Assembly: GCF_963678635.1 (NCBI RefSeq)
Contig: NC_087063.1
Location: 80,151,574-80,215,573 of the forward strand
Direction: 5' to 3'
Source: Symsagittifera roscoffensis
Taxonomy: Eukaryota; Xenacoelomorpha; Acoela; Convolutidae
DNA length: 64,000 bases
The translations under genes were made by a program, and so were the position numbers. The notes beneath the pieces were generated by a model. That model did no database searches. It had not been told where the DNA came from and saw only the letters and a list, made by a program, of their open reading frames with translations. How positions within the stretch are numbered: position 1 is the stretch's first letter; every line of letters begins with the position of its first letter. Positions 34,501 to 44,382 of the stretch are shown piece by piece.

Positions 34501-36764
34501 AGGAAAGAATCTTGCATTATCAGACACATTAAGTCGAAATACGCCACCGGAATTACTTACACGAAAAACCACAGTTGAAATACCCAAAAATATAAAATTC
34601 TACCTTGCAAAAAACGAAACATCATCCCGACTAGAATGCAAATATGCAGTAAAAACTGACGTTGAACAATCACAGATAAACAATCTACAACACTTCCCAC
34701 TTTATTTAGATTGTCAAAATAATCACTATGAAGTTGATCTACTTGGAACATCAACTTTTAAACCAATCCCATATTCACAATGAATAAAAAAACAACACCC
34801 AACAAAAAAGAATAAAACAACACCCGCCTAAAAAAGACCATTTTCCACTAATTGAAAAAAAAAATTTGACTGATAAAATAAACTTATCAGGACCACAAAC
34901 AAACGATTCAAAATACACAATAAATCAAGTTTTTGACCTCCATGACCCACTTGACACAATACCCTTATCTAAATTAGAAATTGAAAACATTTTTCTCCCC
35001 CCAACAGAAACAATTACAATTTCAACACTGAAACAATATCAAAACCTTGACCCAGTAATTCGACAACTGAAATCATGGCACAAATTTAAAACTAAACCTA
35101 TCAAAGCAGATTCAACTATTCTAGGAAACAAAACACTCCTCCGATATTTTCGAAAATTCAATAATACAACAATTAACGAAAACACAGACCTTCTAGAATA
35201 CAAACTAAATGAATCTACAGTTCCCTGTCTCCCTTTAAGTATGATTCTTATAGCTTTTAATATTTCACATACACAAAATATTAAAGGACACTCTGGATCA
35301 GAAAAAACATATTCAAATTTTATACAAAACTTTTATTTCCCAAATGCACCAATTTGGATAAAAGTACTATGCAATGACTGTATAGTATGTCAACTGAATA
35401 AACCTTACCCAAATCAAAAACAAATAGCACAAAAACAAGATTTTAAAGGACAAAGTTTGTACTTTAATCATCGTATCTCATTTGATACTAAAGGACCAAT
35501 TTCACCCTCATCCGAAGGAAACTCCTACATTATGGTAATTGTTGACGCATTTACACATTATGTAGCACTTAACCCAGTACCACATTGTAACGCTTATTAT
35601 GCTTACACAACGCTTTATGAACACTGGATAGCAAAATTCGGACTACCAGAAATTTTAGTTACCGACAACGGTACAGAATTCATAAATAATGAAATCATCA
35701 CACTATGTCATTTATATAACATTAAACACAAACCACGTACATCTCACGCACCTTGGACAAACGGCTTAGTCGAAGGTATGAACCGTTCATTACAAGAATA
35801 TCTCAGATGTATCATCAATGGCAATGATACAAGATATACCGAATGGTCAGCAGATGTAAAACTATTTCCCTTAGCATATAATTCACAAATCACGACGACT
35901 TTAGGAATGTCACCATATGAAATGGTTTTTAACCAAAAGCCACGCAAACCAATAATGTTTACAGCAAACTCTCATAAAAACGCACAAGGTTATTGTCAAC
36001 CAAATAAAGACTCAATTTGTTATATCCTACCATTACATACACATGATGAAGATCATTTTCATCACCCACAAATTCTTAAATTAGCCTCCGGTACACACAC
36101 CGAATGGATTTTAAACAGAGATAAAAAACACAATGAAATTTACCAAAAGGTAACAAAAAAGTTGTTACAAAGGCAAAATATTAATGAACAAATAAATTCA
36201 CGCTTTACACCAGCCTCCGATTTGAAAATTGGAACATTTGTTTTAATACCCAATTTTAATACTCAAAAAGGAATTTCAAAAAAGTTACAACCCCTTCGTA
36301 AAGGACCATACCAAATAATTGCAAAACCCACTGATGTCACATATAAAATCACCGACTCAGATAAAAAAGAAATCGTTCAACACCGAAATAACCTATTAAC
36401 TTATTATCCAAAAGAATACGCACTCCGCGAACTAACTCAATTATATTCTTTTACAGGTTTAAAAGTTATTCAAAATGACCCACATACGGAAAACATAACA
36501 AAGGAACAAAATGATATTCACCTCGGAAATCAAAATACAAAATCAAACACCACAAAAAACAATACAAAAAATCTCGATCAAAATACATCTCAAAAAGAAA
36601 GAAAAAATAGAAAAATGACAGAACAAATAATACCCCAAGAACAAATCGACAAATCAGAACATAGAGAGTCTTCACGACTTAGAAATCAACCACGTAAAAA
36701 TTATAAAGTATTCATCCCACAATCTAAAATATTAAAGAAAGTTGAATTTCAAAAACAACCTTAA
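28517..36764 (+). pseudogene. gag-pol of element A, broken by 3 stops and 3 frameshifts
   Basis: Aligned by eye with copy B, one long gag-protease-RT-RNase H-integrase frame is interrupted by: a stop at 30494-30496 (a Gln codon in B), an inserted base near 30566-30571, a stop at 31455-31457 (Tyr in B), a one-base deletion near 33571, a stop at 34781-34783 (Trp in B), and an inserted base near 34790. Surviving pieces include the zinc knuckle (CNYCRRYGHSISEC near 31049), the protease DSGA (about 32210), RT YLDD (about 33733), RNase H and integrase (34866-36764). The integrase piece is intact and keeps its catalytic Asp, Asp and Glu and a GPY module. This copy cannot make a full polyprotein without readthrough and frameshifting at each site. 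Confidence 0.92.
28534..28545 (+). promoter_or_regulatory. putative splice donor 22 nt into gag
   Basis: CCCCAG|GTGAAG, cut after 28538. The same site exists in copy B (cut after 54097). Use of it would leave seven gag codons plus one base. That phase matches an AG acceptor at 37848-37849 leading into the methionine-free ORF. Avian retroviruses use a comparable gag-AUG/env arrangement. Confidence 0.45.
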
Positions 36765-37358
36765 ATTCTACATTTAAAAATCTTTGCACCTCTGAAACAT
36801 TTTACACTTTCATTTTTCAAGATAACATGCTGATAAACACGCAGCGATTCTAGTTCAAAATTAGCCAATAGGATTTATCCAATCCGTCACCTTCTATAAC
36901 TTTAACACAAACCAACTAGACGAAAAATATTAAACTCCAGGCATATCTATAACTATAACTCTACGACCTCCAGGTCAAAAATAAGCAAACCACTCCAACT
37001 TGACAACTAAAATAAATATCACCATAATATCATAACCCTCCCCTATCTAATAAACCAAAGATCAACAATATTTCCCCAACTCAGACCTCAAATACCCCCC
37101 AAACAAATATGTTAAATTAGCCTAAAGTAAAAGAACGACCATTTTATTTAGCCTAAAGTATAAAAATCTCAAAAATACCCCAGATCATTTGACAAATGAA
37201 AATAAAGACAAAGAAGATCTCCCGATCACCATAAAAATTGCCCCCAACAATTTTTTACAAAACTCAACCCACTTGTCAAAAAACTAATAAATAATCCGAC
37301 CACACTTGAAAATTGCCCCAAACAACAAAAAATATTCGATCACGAAGCCATTTCTTAA
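36765..37358 (+). other. non-coding spacer between pol and membrane ORFs, copy A
   Basis: No ORF of note. It is conserved in outline with copy B (62299-62896). It contains a repeated word (AGCCTAAAGTA, twice, about 37118 and 37150) and two similar ATTGCCCC(A) stretches (37238, 37311). It is a candidate site for the env-region promoter or splice control. Confidence 0.4.
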
Positions 37359-37499
37359 ATGCTCTTCTATCAAACAGTCACTAAAATTATCACAAACCTC
37401 AAACAATTTTTTACGATACTTGAAACTTTCATAATATTTCTTTTTGATATCCTTGAATCTTTTCTAATACTCTTAATCATTTTTTGTAATATTTTTTAA
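37359..37499 (+). pseudogene. membrane ORF a, truncated in copy A
   Basis: It starts MLFYQTVTK and continues with very hydrophobic sequence (IIFLFDILESFLI), then stops at 37497-37499. In copy B the equivalent codon is Leu and the ORF runs to 76 codons. One base change therefore truncates this copy. Predicted to be a small integral membrane protein; role unknown. Confidence 0.5.
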
Positions 37500-37585
37500 A
37501 TTTTCTACACTATATTCGAACTATTTCTCCAACTTTCAAAAACCCTTGATTATATCTACAGGTACGATTTATAAAACTTGTCTAA

Positions 37586-37762
37586 ATGATACGAACTATT
37601 TTCAGTAGAACTGATATTTTTCTACTATTTGTAATTTTCATAACATTTCTATCATCCCTCATTTTGACCATATGCAAATGTATAAAGAAAGCAATCATCA
37701 CATTCGCTCTAGCAACAATCCTCCTAATTCTTTTCTCAGAAGAATACTTTAATAAACATTAA
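37586..37762 (+). CDS. membrane ORF b, 58 aa, copy A
   Basis: Starts MIRTIFSRTD and has two hydrophobic stretches (FLLFVIFITFLSSLILTI and IITFALATILLILF) separated by a Cys/Lys linker (CKCIKK). That is the shape of a small two-pass membrane protein. Copy B has the same ORF with few changes. In copy B the preceding ORF ends in the ATGA that starts this one, so expression by reinitiation is likely. It may be a viroporin-like accessory protein, but this is inferred from shape only. Confidence 0.5.
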   Translation: MIRTIFSRTDIFLLFVIFITFLSSLILTICKCIKKAIITFALATILLILFSEEYFNKH

Positions 37763-37782
37763 CTTTTTCACTAAAAGAATAG

Positions 37783-38916
37783 ACCAAAAAGCTATCAAAA
37801 ATTGCTACCCAAAAGTCACCAAGTCAGTCTTCACCGACATCATCCCAAGATAACCCAACAACACCTTCAACTACCAATAATCCTCAAACATCTACACGAA
37901 TTTCCTTTCAAGATAACCCATACACTTTTGAAGAACGACACGCTCGTTTATCAGAACCACTAGAACCAGTTCAACGACAAGCACCTCTAAGCGAACCAAC
38001 ATATAACTTATACCCAACACTACCACAAGAATTAAGTAGAATAAGAAATCCTAGTCAAAACCAAAATACAGTCGAAATAAATAGACAAATTATACATCCT
38101 CGACGAAACAGGAATTTTCAAACTCCCCGAGTTCATTTTGATATACCTCAATCCCCATCACAAAACACTCCAGAAAACCCCATTGGTATATTACCAGAAA
38201 CCCCCACGCTTCTTTCACAACGTAGCACCTCAAGCCTACCATCAGATTACTTAGGTTCAACACCAACATCTGAACAAATACGTGAAAATCCCTTTAACCC
38301 CCCAAACCACGCATCACGACTACCATATTGGACAACACATTCATTTACACAAGGTGAACTAAATTTAGTCAATGATCCAATAGATATTTCTACGGATACA
38401 ACAACATCCTCATCACTACCAGAAACATTATCACTACCATCAACACCATCAATAAGCCAGATTTCACCACCACCTTTTAACTTAAATTTTCCAAATAATC
38501 TCGACGCCAGATATCGAGAACAATCATCAACAAATATCCCTTTAAGACTAGATTGGAATACATTTACAGCCCCTCCACCATTATTTGGACAACATCTAGA
38601 AAGTAATCGCCTCCACAACTGGGCACTTAATAGATTACAATACCGACAAGACGTTCACGACGATATCCGTGATCACAATATCCAAATACTCCAACAAAAC
38701 AGTTTACAATTAAAGTTTGAAATCACAGTTAAATTAAACAACATTACTCAACGTCCCTACCCATTAAACCCACCAAACATTACAGCTCAATCACTACCAC
38801 CACCATTTATAACCACTGAAGTAATATATAAATACGACAGATATACCAAAAAGACAATTGGTTACATCACATTTTATAACCCATACTCAGGATTATCATA
38901 CACATGTATATTCTAA
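37783..38916 (+). CDS. methionine-free Pro/Ser-rich ORF, 377 codons, copy A
   Basis: This is an open frame between stops at 37780-37782 and 38914-38916 with no ATG anywhere. The first ~240 residues are rich in Pro, Ser, Thr and Gln (for example SPSQNTPENPIG, TSSSLPETLSLPSTPS); the last ~130 look more folded (WNTFTAPPPLFGQH ... SLQLKFEITVKL). Copy B is open in the same frame from 63318 to the window end and is highly similar, also without methionine. The product must therefore start elsewhere, most simply through splicing: a conserved AG at 37848-37849 is in phase with the gag-start donor. The ORF overlaps the env ATG by 13 nt. Function unknown; it could be a structural or tegument-like protein. 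Confidence 0.6.
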   Translation, partial: TKKLSKIATQKSPSQSSPTSSQDNPTTPSTTNNPQTSTRISFQDNPYTFEERHARLSEPLEPVQRQAPLSEPTYNLYPTLPQELSRIRNPSQNQNTVEINRQIIHPRRNRNFQTPRVHFDIPQSPSQNTPENPIGILPETPTLLSQRSTSSLPSDYLGSTPTSEQIRENPFNPPNHASRLPYWTTHSFTQGELNLVNDPIDISTDTTTSSSLPETLSLPSTPSISQISPPPFNLNFPNNLDARYREQSSTNIPLRLDWNTFTAPPPLFGQHLESNRLHNWALNRLQYRQDVHDDIRDHNIQILQQNSLQLKFEITVKLNNITQRPYPLNPPNITAQSLPPPFITTEVIYKYDRYTKKTIGYITFYNPYSGLSYTCIF

Positions 38917-41120
38917 AATTATTAATTTTTCTCCAACTCCTTTTTCTAGTAATCTCAAATCAAAACATAAACCCTTCTCCCCGCACAGGACCCCAAGATT
39001 TATTAGTAACACATTACGATTGTGAAGAAAACGAACAAAAAACACTACACAAGTATGCAATAAATCAAGTATCACAGTGCGAAACAGAACCCCAAGCCAT
39101 AGAAACTACAAATGTCATAGCAACACTTTATTCAAAAGCCCGAGCAACTACAGTTATAGGATATAAATTCACAGCAACATTTTCTGAAAAGAAAGTACAT
39201 TGTTCACAAGTCTCAAACGGAAATAAAAACCGACTTGACCATGAATCATTCTACCAGAGTAATATAGAACGACTTTCACATCTCAATCCCGAAGATTGTA
39301 AAAACGAGTTACTCCGACTAAACATCACAAAAAATAAAAACACAGATAGAAATTTAGTATATTTCCAAGTTTTTTCAGATTCTGTACATCAAGCAGAACT
39401 TGAAAGATATCAAGGACATATAAAATTAGATGAAAAATACCCATACAACGGCGCACACGGACGATTAACCTATGACATGCACGATAAACACTGGATACCA
39501 CACATTGGTATAAATGACCCATCAAACTGCAAAGCAGACACAAAAAATAAAGCATACCAAGAAATAATGTTTTTCGATTGGAAAATACAACTCGAAAAAA
39601 TACAACTCACACGAGATTTATCAGACAACACAATGATTTATCAAGGAATTAGATTACCTTGTAAAAACGACCAAGGTTATTGCGACCCTACAACCAGAAC
39701 ACAAGCAACAATTGTTTGGTTCCCCGAAGACACATGTACAACATTTCAAGTAGCAAAAATACACGCTCGTATGATAAAATTTCACGAAAAATATTTTATA
39801 CAATCAATACCATATGAACAAGTAAATCCATTACGAAAAATAAGTTCTAATTTTCGAAACATTCATAATATAGAAAATAAATTAACACGTTTTCAAATAT
39901 ATCAAGAAACAGAACTTGCATGTAAATACAGAAACCCACTTCACAAAACACAATACTCTGAAATATTAGTTGAATACGAAAATGGATTCGACATGACCAC
40001 TGGAAAAATAAAAGTCGACCCATACGCCACAAGTCATCCCCTAAACGAAGGAACATCATATATACCAGTTAATTTTCAAAAGAATACAGGTCAACCTGGT
40101 GGACATTTAAAACCCCAAAACGATCAAAGCACACGTTTACAAGAACTATCACTAATGAATAGTACATATTTTGGTAATATCCACTATGATATTCACTTAG
40201 ATATGAAACTAGACTACACGATTAGCCGAATTTTTCAAGAAATGTCACTCTCCGAATTAGAAACATTACACCAACTATGCGAATTAGAAAGAACACAAAT
40301 ATTACAATCACTTGCACTAGCAGTATTAAAAATACCCTACGCAGGATATTTACTATCAGGAAATAGATCAAATTTTTTAGACTATGAAGGAAACATCTTA
40401 TGGTTTTATACTTGTACTAAAAAAGTATCACCACTATACGTTTTTGAAGATAAACGATGTTATAAAAGAATTCCTATCTTTTATAAGAATAAAGTACATT
40501 TCGTTGACACACTTTCACGAAGAACCTATTTCTGGGATACCGCAGTTCCATGTGGATCAGAAAATAGCCACAACGTAGTACAACTAAACCCTGATGAAGA
40601 TAAATATTACCTTCTCACCCCATATCCCACATTAATGCAATCACTCAAAAAATTTTCACCAGAAAGCATTCGCGCTATCGCTCGGAACCCAAATATAGAC
40701 TTACAATCAATAGGAATATACTCAAAATCAGATATTCAACATCACATTAGAACACAACAATTCCAGGAATTATTAACACAAATGGACACAATACAAAGAC
40801 AATCAATTGACCAAAACTTACGCAAACTTGCCGAAACCGCAGGATTTGCAGACACCTATACGCAAGACTATAGCGGATATTTTAAAGACATTAAAGATTA
40901 TATATATCTAAACGGTGAAAAATACCGTCCCCAAGATATATCACCTATCAATATTTTTAGCTTTGTTACACTCAAGAATGAAATTCTTGATTTTCTAGGA
41001 TGGCCCTACTACATCTTAGAAAAACTGACTATTTTATACGCAATGTTTAACTTTATTGGATTTCTTTTTTCACTCTTAAAAGGAATCTATAACACATGTG
41101 CTATACACACAAGTCAATAG
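38904..41120 (+). CDS. env-like membrane glycoprotein, copy A
   Basis: 738 codons. An N-terminal signal peptide (MYILKLLIFLQLLFLVIS) is followed by a long Cys-containing ectodomain with several N-x-S/T sites, and a C-terminal hydrophobic segment (ILYAMFNFIGFLFSLL) lies near residues 706-725. The segment around a TIVWFPEDTC motif, about 270-285 residues in, recalls the cysteine/Trp-Pro pattern of chuvirus-like glycoproteins captured by some LTR elements, but I would not insist on this. The frame closes at 41118-41120. An adjacent frame stays open from 41080 and has a second hydrophobic segment and tail, so this copy is probably frameshifted near 41080-41118. It would serve as a virion surface or fusion protein. 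It is described here as a damaged endogenous copy. Confidence 0.7.
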   Translation: MYILKLLIFLQLLFLVISNQNINPSPRTGPQDLLVTHYDCEENEQKTLHKYAINQVSQCETEPQAIETTNVIATLYSKARATTVIGYKFTATFSEKKVHCSQVSNGNKNRLDHESFYQSNIERLSHLNPEDCKNELLRLNITKNKNTDRNLVYFQVFSDSVHQAELERYQGHIKLDEKYPYNGAHGRLTYDMHDKHWIPHIGINDPSNCKADTKNKAYQEIMFFDWKIQLEKIQLTRDLSDNTMIYQGIRLPCKNDQGYCDPTTRTQATIVWFPEDTCTTFQVAKIHARMIKFHEKYFIQSIPYEQVNPLRKISSNFRNIHNIENKLTRFQIYQETELACKYRNPLHKTQYSEILVEYENGFDMTTGKIKVDPYATSHPLNEGTSYIPVNFQKNTGQPGGHLKPQNDQSTRLQELSLMNSTYFGNIHYDIHLDMKLDYTISRIFQEMSLSELETLHQLCELERTQILQSLALAVLKIPYAGYLLSGNRSNFLDYEGNILWFYTCTKKVSPLYVFEDKRCYKRIPIFYKNKVHFVDTLSRRTYFWDTAVPCGSENSHNVVQLNPDEDKYYLLTPYPTLMQSLKKFSPESIRAIARNPNIDLQSIGIYSKSDIQHHIRTQQFQELLTQMDTIQRQSIDQNLRKLAETAGFADTYTQDYSGYFKDIKDYIYLNGEKYRPQDISPINIFSFVTLKNEILDFLGWPYYILEKLTILYAMFNFIGFLFSLLKGIYNTCAIHTSQ

Positions 41121-41517
41121 ACAAGCAAGTGTAGCACGCATACTATTTGCAGGATTTTTTGGAATATTTTCTACATCTATAAACAAAATTCTTTTAGACG
41201 CACAAATAAAAGAATATAACACAAAAATAGCAACAAGACAGAACACATACGACGAAGAACATAACAATGTAGACACAACACCAACAGCACCACAGTTACC
41301 ACCCCTACCACATAACCATCCATTATCCCTAGTCCCACGTAATTTTCGAAATTTAGCCATAACACATAATAATTTTAGACCAACCATATCACAAAGTCCC
41401 ATCCAACATATAATGCCACACCACTCACAAGATGAAAATACTTATGAACAAATTATAGAACAACCCCATACCACCGCTTTTCAGTCTCAAAATAATAATT
41501 TTTTTAGCCCACGATGA
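41080..41517 (+). pseudogene. probable displaced C-terminus of env
   Basis: Open in the next frame, without an ATG at its start. It begins with residues including ASVARILFAGFFGIFS, a membrane-type segment, and then a polar, Pro-rich tail. It overlaps the end of the 738-codon env frame by about 40 nt. It reads most naturally as the cytoplasmic tail of env after a one-base indel, but a programmed frameshift is possible. Its stop (TGA, 41515-41517) overlaps the next ATG as ATGA. Confidence 0.5.
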
Positions 41518-42848
41518 GCCGACAACTTGGATCCCTACACCGATCAAATTCCCACCCAACCAACCTCACCACTCCAATCCCAATAATACCACTTTTTGCT
41601 TTTCCGCCACCCGACTTCCCTTCCAGTAATGTAACATCCGGCATGAATTCCGATACTAATTCACACATCTCAGTTTTATACTCCATCTCACAACTCAATA
41701 ACCCGAATATTGAAACCCCCGATGAATTTGCCGACTCTGAACCATCTCCATCAAATAATTTTCACACCAATCCCTTAAATTTTTCCCAACCCCCTTTTCA
41801 ACCCATACTACCAAATAACCCTGACCCAACCAATTCTACACCCTCTTATGCTTCCCAAGTCACTCCAACCTACTCCTCACTTCACTCAGACCAATCATCT
41901 CATTCTTCAGACACCCCCCGAATCTCCCCAGAACTAGATAATTTCATTACCCTACAACAACAATCCTATCACCTTGACACCCCAACCATAAACCAAATCT
42001 CATCCACAATAGATTCATCCAACCCTCCTACCCCTACACCCTCTTCAATTTATACTGATTCATTAGCACCATCATCCACAACTACTGAATCTTCACTCAT
42101 CACTAATAGAGCTTACCGCACTTTTAAAAGGAAGTTCCCCAACCATCCTTTCCCAGCGAAACCAGGAACAGCCCGTGAATATATCAACCATCCACAACAC
42201 ACTAACACAAAAGAATTTTTAGCTATCACCTTACCCTCATTTCCACAATACACCTTAAACACCCCTCATGACACTGACGAGACACGTAACTTTGTAGACG
42301 AATACGTTTTAATGCCTACCCTTCCTTGGACCTCATATTATCATTTTACAAATCCCCTTTGCTTACCTTCATCTAACACTCATATCGATATAGAACGAAA
42401 TAAGGACATGCTATATCGACTCACTACACCACTAACACCTAGACAATTTACTTACATTGGATATAAAAAATCACTAAAAACACATACTGCACCCCGAGCT
42501 AATGAATATACACTAGAATATTACGATCATAACATCATCAGAACTAACCAAGATCAATTCTTAGCCGACGATTGCTTCGCTAACCCACAAATCACCGAGA
42601 AATTTTTCATTAAAACACCATATGTATTTACACTAAATATCTTCGATCGCAAGTTTGACCACATTATTTCAGAAGCACTAACAGACACGCAAGCCTATGA
42701 AAGTTTTAAAGAACGCTTCCAAATATTTTCACTAACCTTTCATTTCCTTGCACCACATGAAAGAGATTTGCACTGCTCACACGATATTATGTTGCGCACT
42801 AAACAAACACACACATATACTTATTATCGTTTCACAGAATCACTTTGA
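41514..42848 (+). CDS. unknown accessory ORF, 444 aa, copy A
   Basis: The ATG overlaps the preceding stop (ATGA), suggesting coupled reinitiation. The first ~200 residues are disordered in look, rich in Ser, Pro, Thr and Asn (for example SSNPPTPTPSS). The remainder looks globular, starting near AYRTFKRKFPNHPF and containing TIKTPYVF-like and FQIFSLTFHFLAPHERD stretches. I recognise no domain. The frame closes at 42846-42848, while another frame is open across this point and continues to 43320. The gene may be frameshifted here or the two may be joined by splicing. It lies where few gypsy elements have any gene. Confidence 0.55.
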   Translation: MSRQLGSLHRSNSHPTNLTTPIPIIPLFAFPPPDFPSSNVTSGMNSDTNSHISVLYSISQLNNPNIETPDEFADSEPSPSNNFHTNPLNFSQPPFQPILPNNPDPTNSTPSYASQVTPTYSSLHSDQSSHSSDTPRISPELDNFITLQQQSYHLDTPTINQISSTIDSSNPPTPTPSSIYTDSLAPSSTTTESSLITNRAYRTFKRKFPNHPFPAKPGTAREYINHPQHTNTKEFLAITLPSFPQYTLNTPHDTDETRNFVDEYVLMPTLPWTSYYHFTNPLCLPSSNTHIDIERNKDMLYRLTTPLTPRQFTYIGYKKSLKTHTAPRANEYTLEYYDHNIIRTNQDQFLADDCFANPQITEKFFIKTPYVFTLNIFDRKFDHIISEALTDTQAYESFKERFQIFSLTFHFLAPHERDLHCSHDIMLRTKQTHTYTYYRFTESL

Positions 42849-43320
42849 CCTACACACTCCCTCCAGACAACCACACCATCGTTTTCAATTCATCAATTCC
42901 AAATACACCTCACCATTCTTTCTTAACTTCACATATTGCATTAAAGATACTAACCTCCATGGTATTCTTCGAAATTATGATCCCATAACCCAAATGTATA
43001 TCTTTTGTCCCATCACCAAGACCTTCAACGCAGAAGAATCCCGACCCTTCCTCATCCCACACGAGTTTGTACAACCTCTAGAAATCCCCATTTTAGAATT
43101 CATCCATAACACTAAATTCAACCACAAATTATATAATCTAATCCAAAACACACCTTATGAATTTGCAGTTGGCACTGAAGAACTAACCACCATTAAGGCA
43201 CTTCAATTGCTTTGGCCACTGCTTCAAACTAAAAATATCATTCGCATCTTAGCCAAACTACTAACAACTTCAGATCTCATCCACGACATCTTCCCCCACG
43301 GTTTCTTCCCCGACGACTAA
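42838..43320 (+). CDS. unknown accessory ORF, C-terminal or second exon
   Basis: An open frame (in fact open from before 42757, where the first in-frame ATG lies) runs to a TAA at 43318-43320. A strong acceptor-like string (CGTTTCACAG) ends at 42837, and the ORF would begin there in phase 0. A consensus donor (CAG|GTAAGTA) follows the stop immediately at 43324. The translation is protein-like (FFLNFTYCIKD, LQLLWPLLQTKN) with no recognised domain. It is either the frameshifted end of the 444-aa ORF or a separate exon. Confidence 0.45.
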   Translation, partial: NHFDLHTPSRQPHHRFQFINSKYTSPFFLNFTYCIKDTNLHGILRNYDPITQMYIFCPITKTFNAEESRPFLIPHEFVQPLEIPILEFIHNTKFNHKLYNLIQNTPYEFAVGTEELTTIKALQLLWPLLQTKNIIRILAKLLTTSDLIHDIFPHGFFPDD

Positions 43321-43329
43321 CAGGTAAGT
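43321..43329 (+). promoter_or_regulatory. consensus splice donor after the last plus-strand ORF
   Basis: CAG|GTAAGTA directly follows the TAA stop. A pyrimidine-rich TTTTCTTTAG/AATTTTAG acceptor-like stretch lies about 75-85 nt downstream (43390-43408). This suggests a short 3'-UTR intron or a downstream spliced exon. Confidence 0.4.
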
Positions 43330-44382
43330 ATGAATTATACATATTACTAATTAATTCAAATATTAGAAACTCACCATTCTTTATCCATGTTTTCTTTAGA
43401 ATTTTAGCCTTCATCCTAGATCATCTGAAAAATTCACAAAAGAAAAATAAAAAATAGCAAACTTCTTCAAAACTGTTTAAAACCCTATTAAATTTTTGCA
43501 CCAACAATTAAATAAATATAATACCAATGCAGTAAATTAATTTATAAATTTTTCCCCCACAAGCAGTAAATCTAATAATGATGAAAATTTGTAACTTAAT
43601 TTCCCCCAACAACTAGCAGTAAAATTAAAATTCTATGTAGTAAATTCATAAGAAGCAAATGCAGTACTAACCTTTTGATATTTTCATTCACTCGCATAAG
43701 AATTCTATCCAAACTCGCACAGCTCGCCCACGAAGACTTGTTCAAAATAATGAATTTCAGTTTCAAGCTTTCACACTCGATAACTCTAACACAAGATAAC
43801 ACGTTTCAAACTTTCCTTTAACCCGGTTGGAAAGGAATTATATACTAAACAAAACTAACCAATGCAGCTTACTAAACACCACAACACATAGCATAACAGC
43901 ATGACTAAGAAAAGGAAACCAACGGTACCCAAACCGGATTAACCCAGTTTAAAACTGGATAATTTATTCTTTTGAAGACTATTATAAAGTCTAAGAAAGA
44001 AATAATAAAACACAAAAAAATCGAAAGACAAACCCATACCACAAACAATTTGATTTTTGAAAAAAGGACACAACCAACAAAACATAAGAAAAACCACAAC
44101 AAACCCAACATAAAACGTTGTCACATAACAGGACCTCTCACAAAAACCGCATGCAATCATACTCCCACTCCTGGCCTAACCCACCAGGAAGGACGTCCTG
44201 AGCATGCTCTATAGCCGGCCTAACCCACCGCGCTACATCCACGCTTTGTGACCACACTCCTATTTTTAATAAGAGCTACTCAAGGGTGAGTAACTCTTCA
44301 AAATAACTGAACTAAAACAAAAAGCTTTTGTGAAAACAACTAACTAAAATCATAATTAAAAAATATTAAACTAATAAAAGTT
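43330..44382 (+). other. 3' non-coding region of element A
   Basis: No convincing plus-strand ORF. The first part repeats phrases such as CAGTAAATT/AGCAGTAAA several times (43530-43660). At 44173-44229 a 13-mer GGCCTAACCCACC occurs twice, 44 bp apart, in a GC-richer island (about 44110-44260) unlike the rest of the element. It looks like foreign sequence. Confidence 0.4.

Noticed and set aside
36597..36620. Central polypurine tract in the integrase C-terminus (AAAGAAAGAAAAAATAG)
   Set aside because: The purine bias follows from the A-rich Lys/Arg codons of this region, and copy B interrupts the run. There is no independent evidence of a second plus-strand start.
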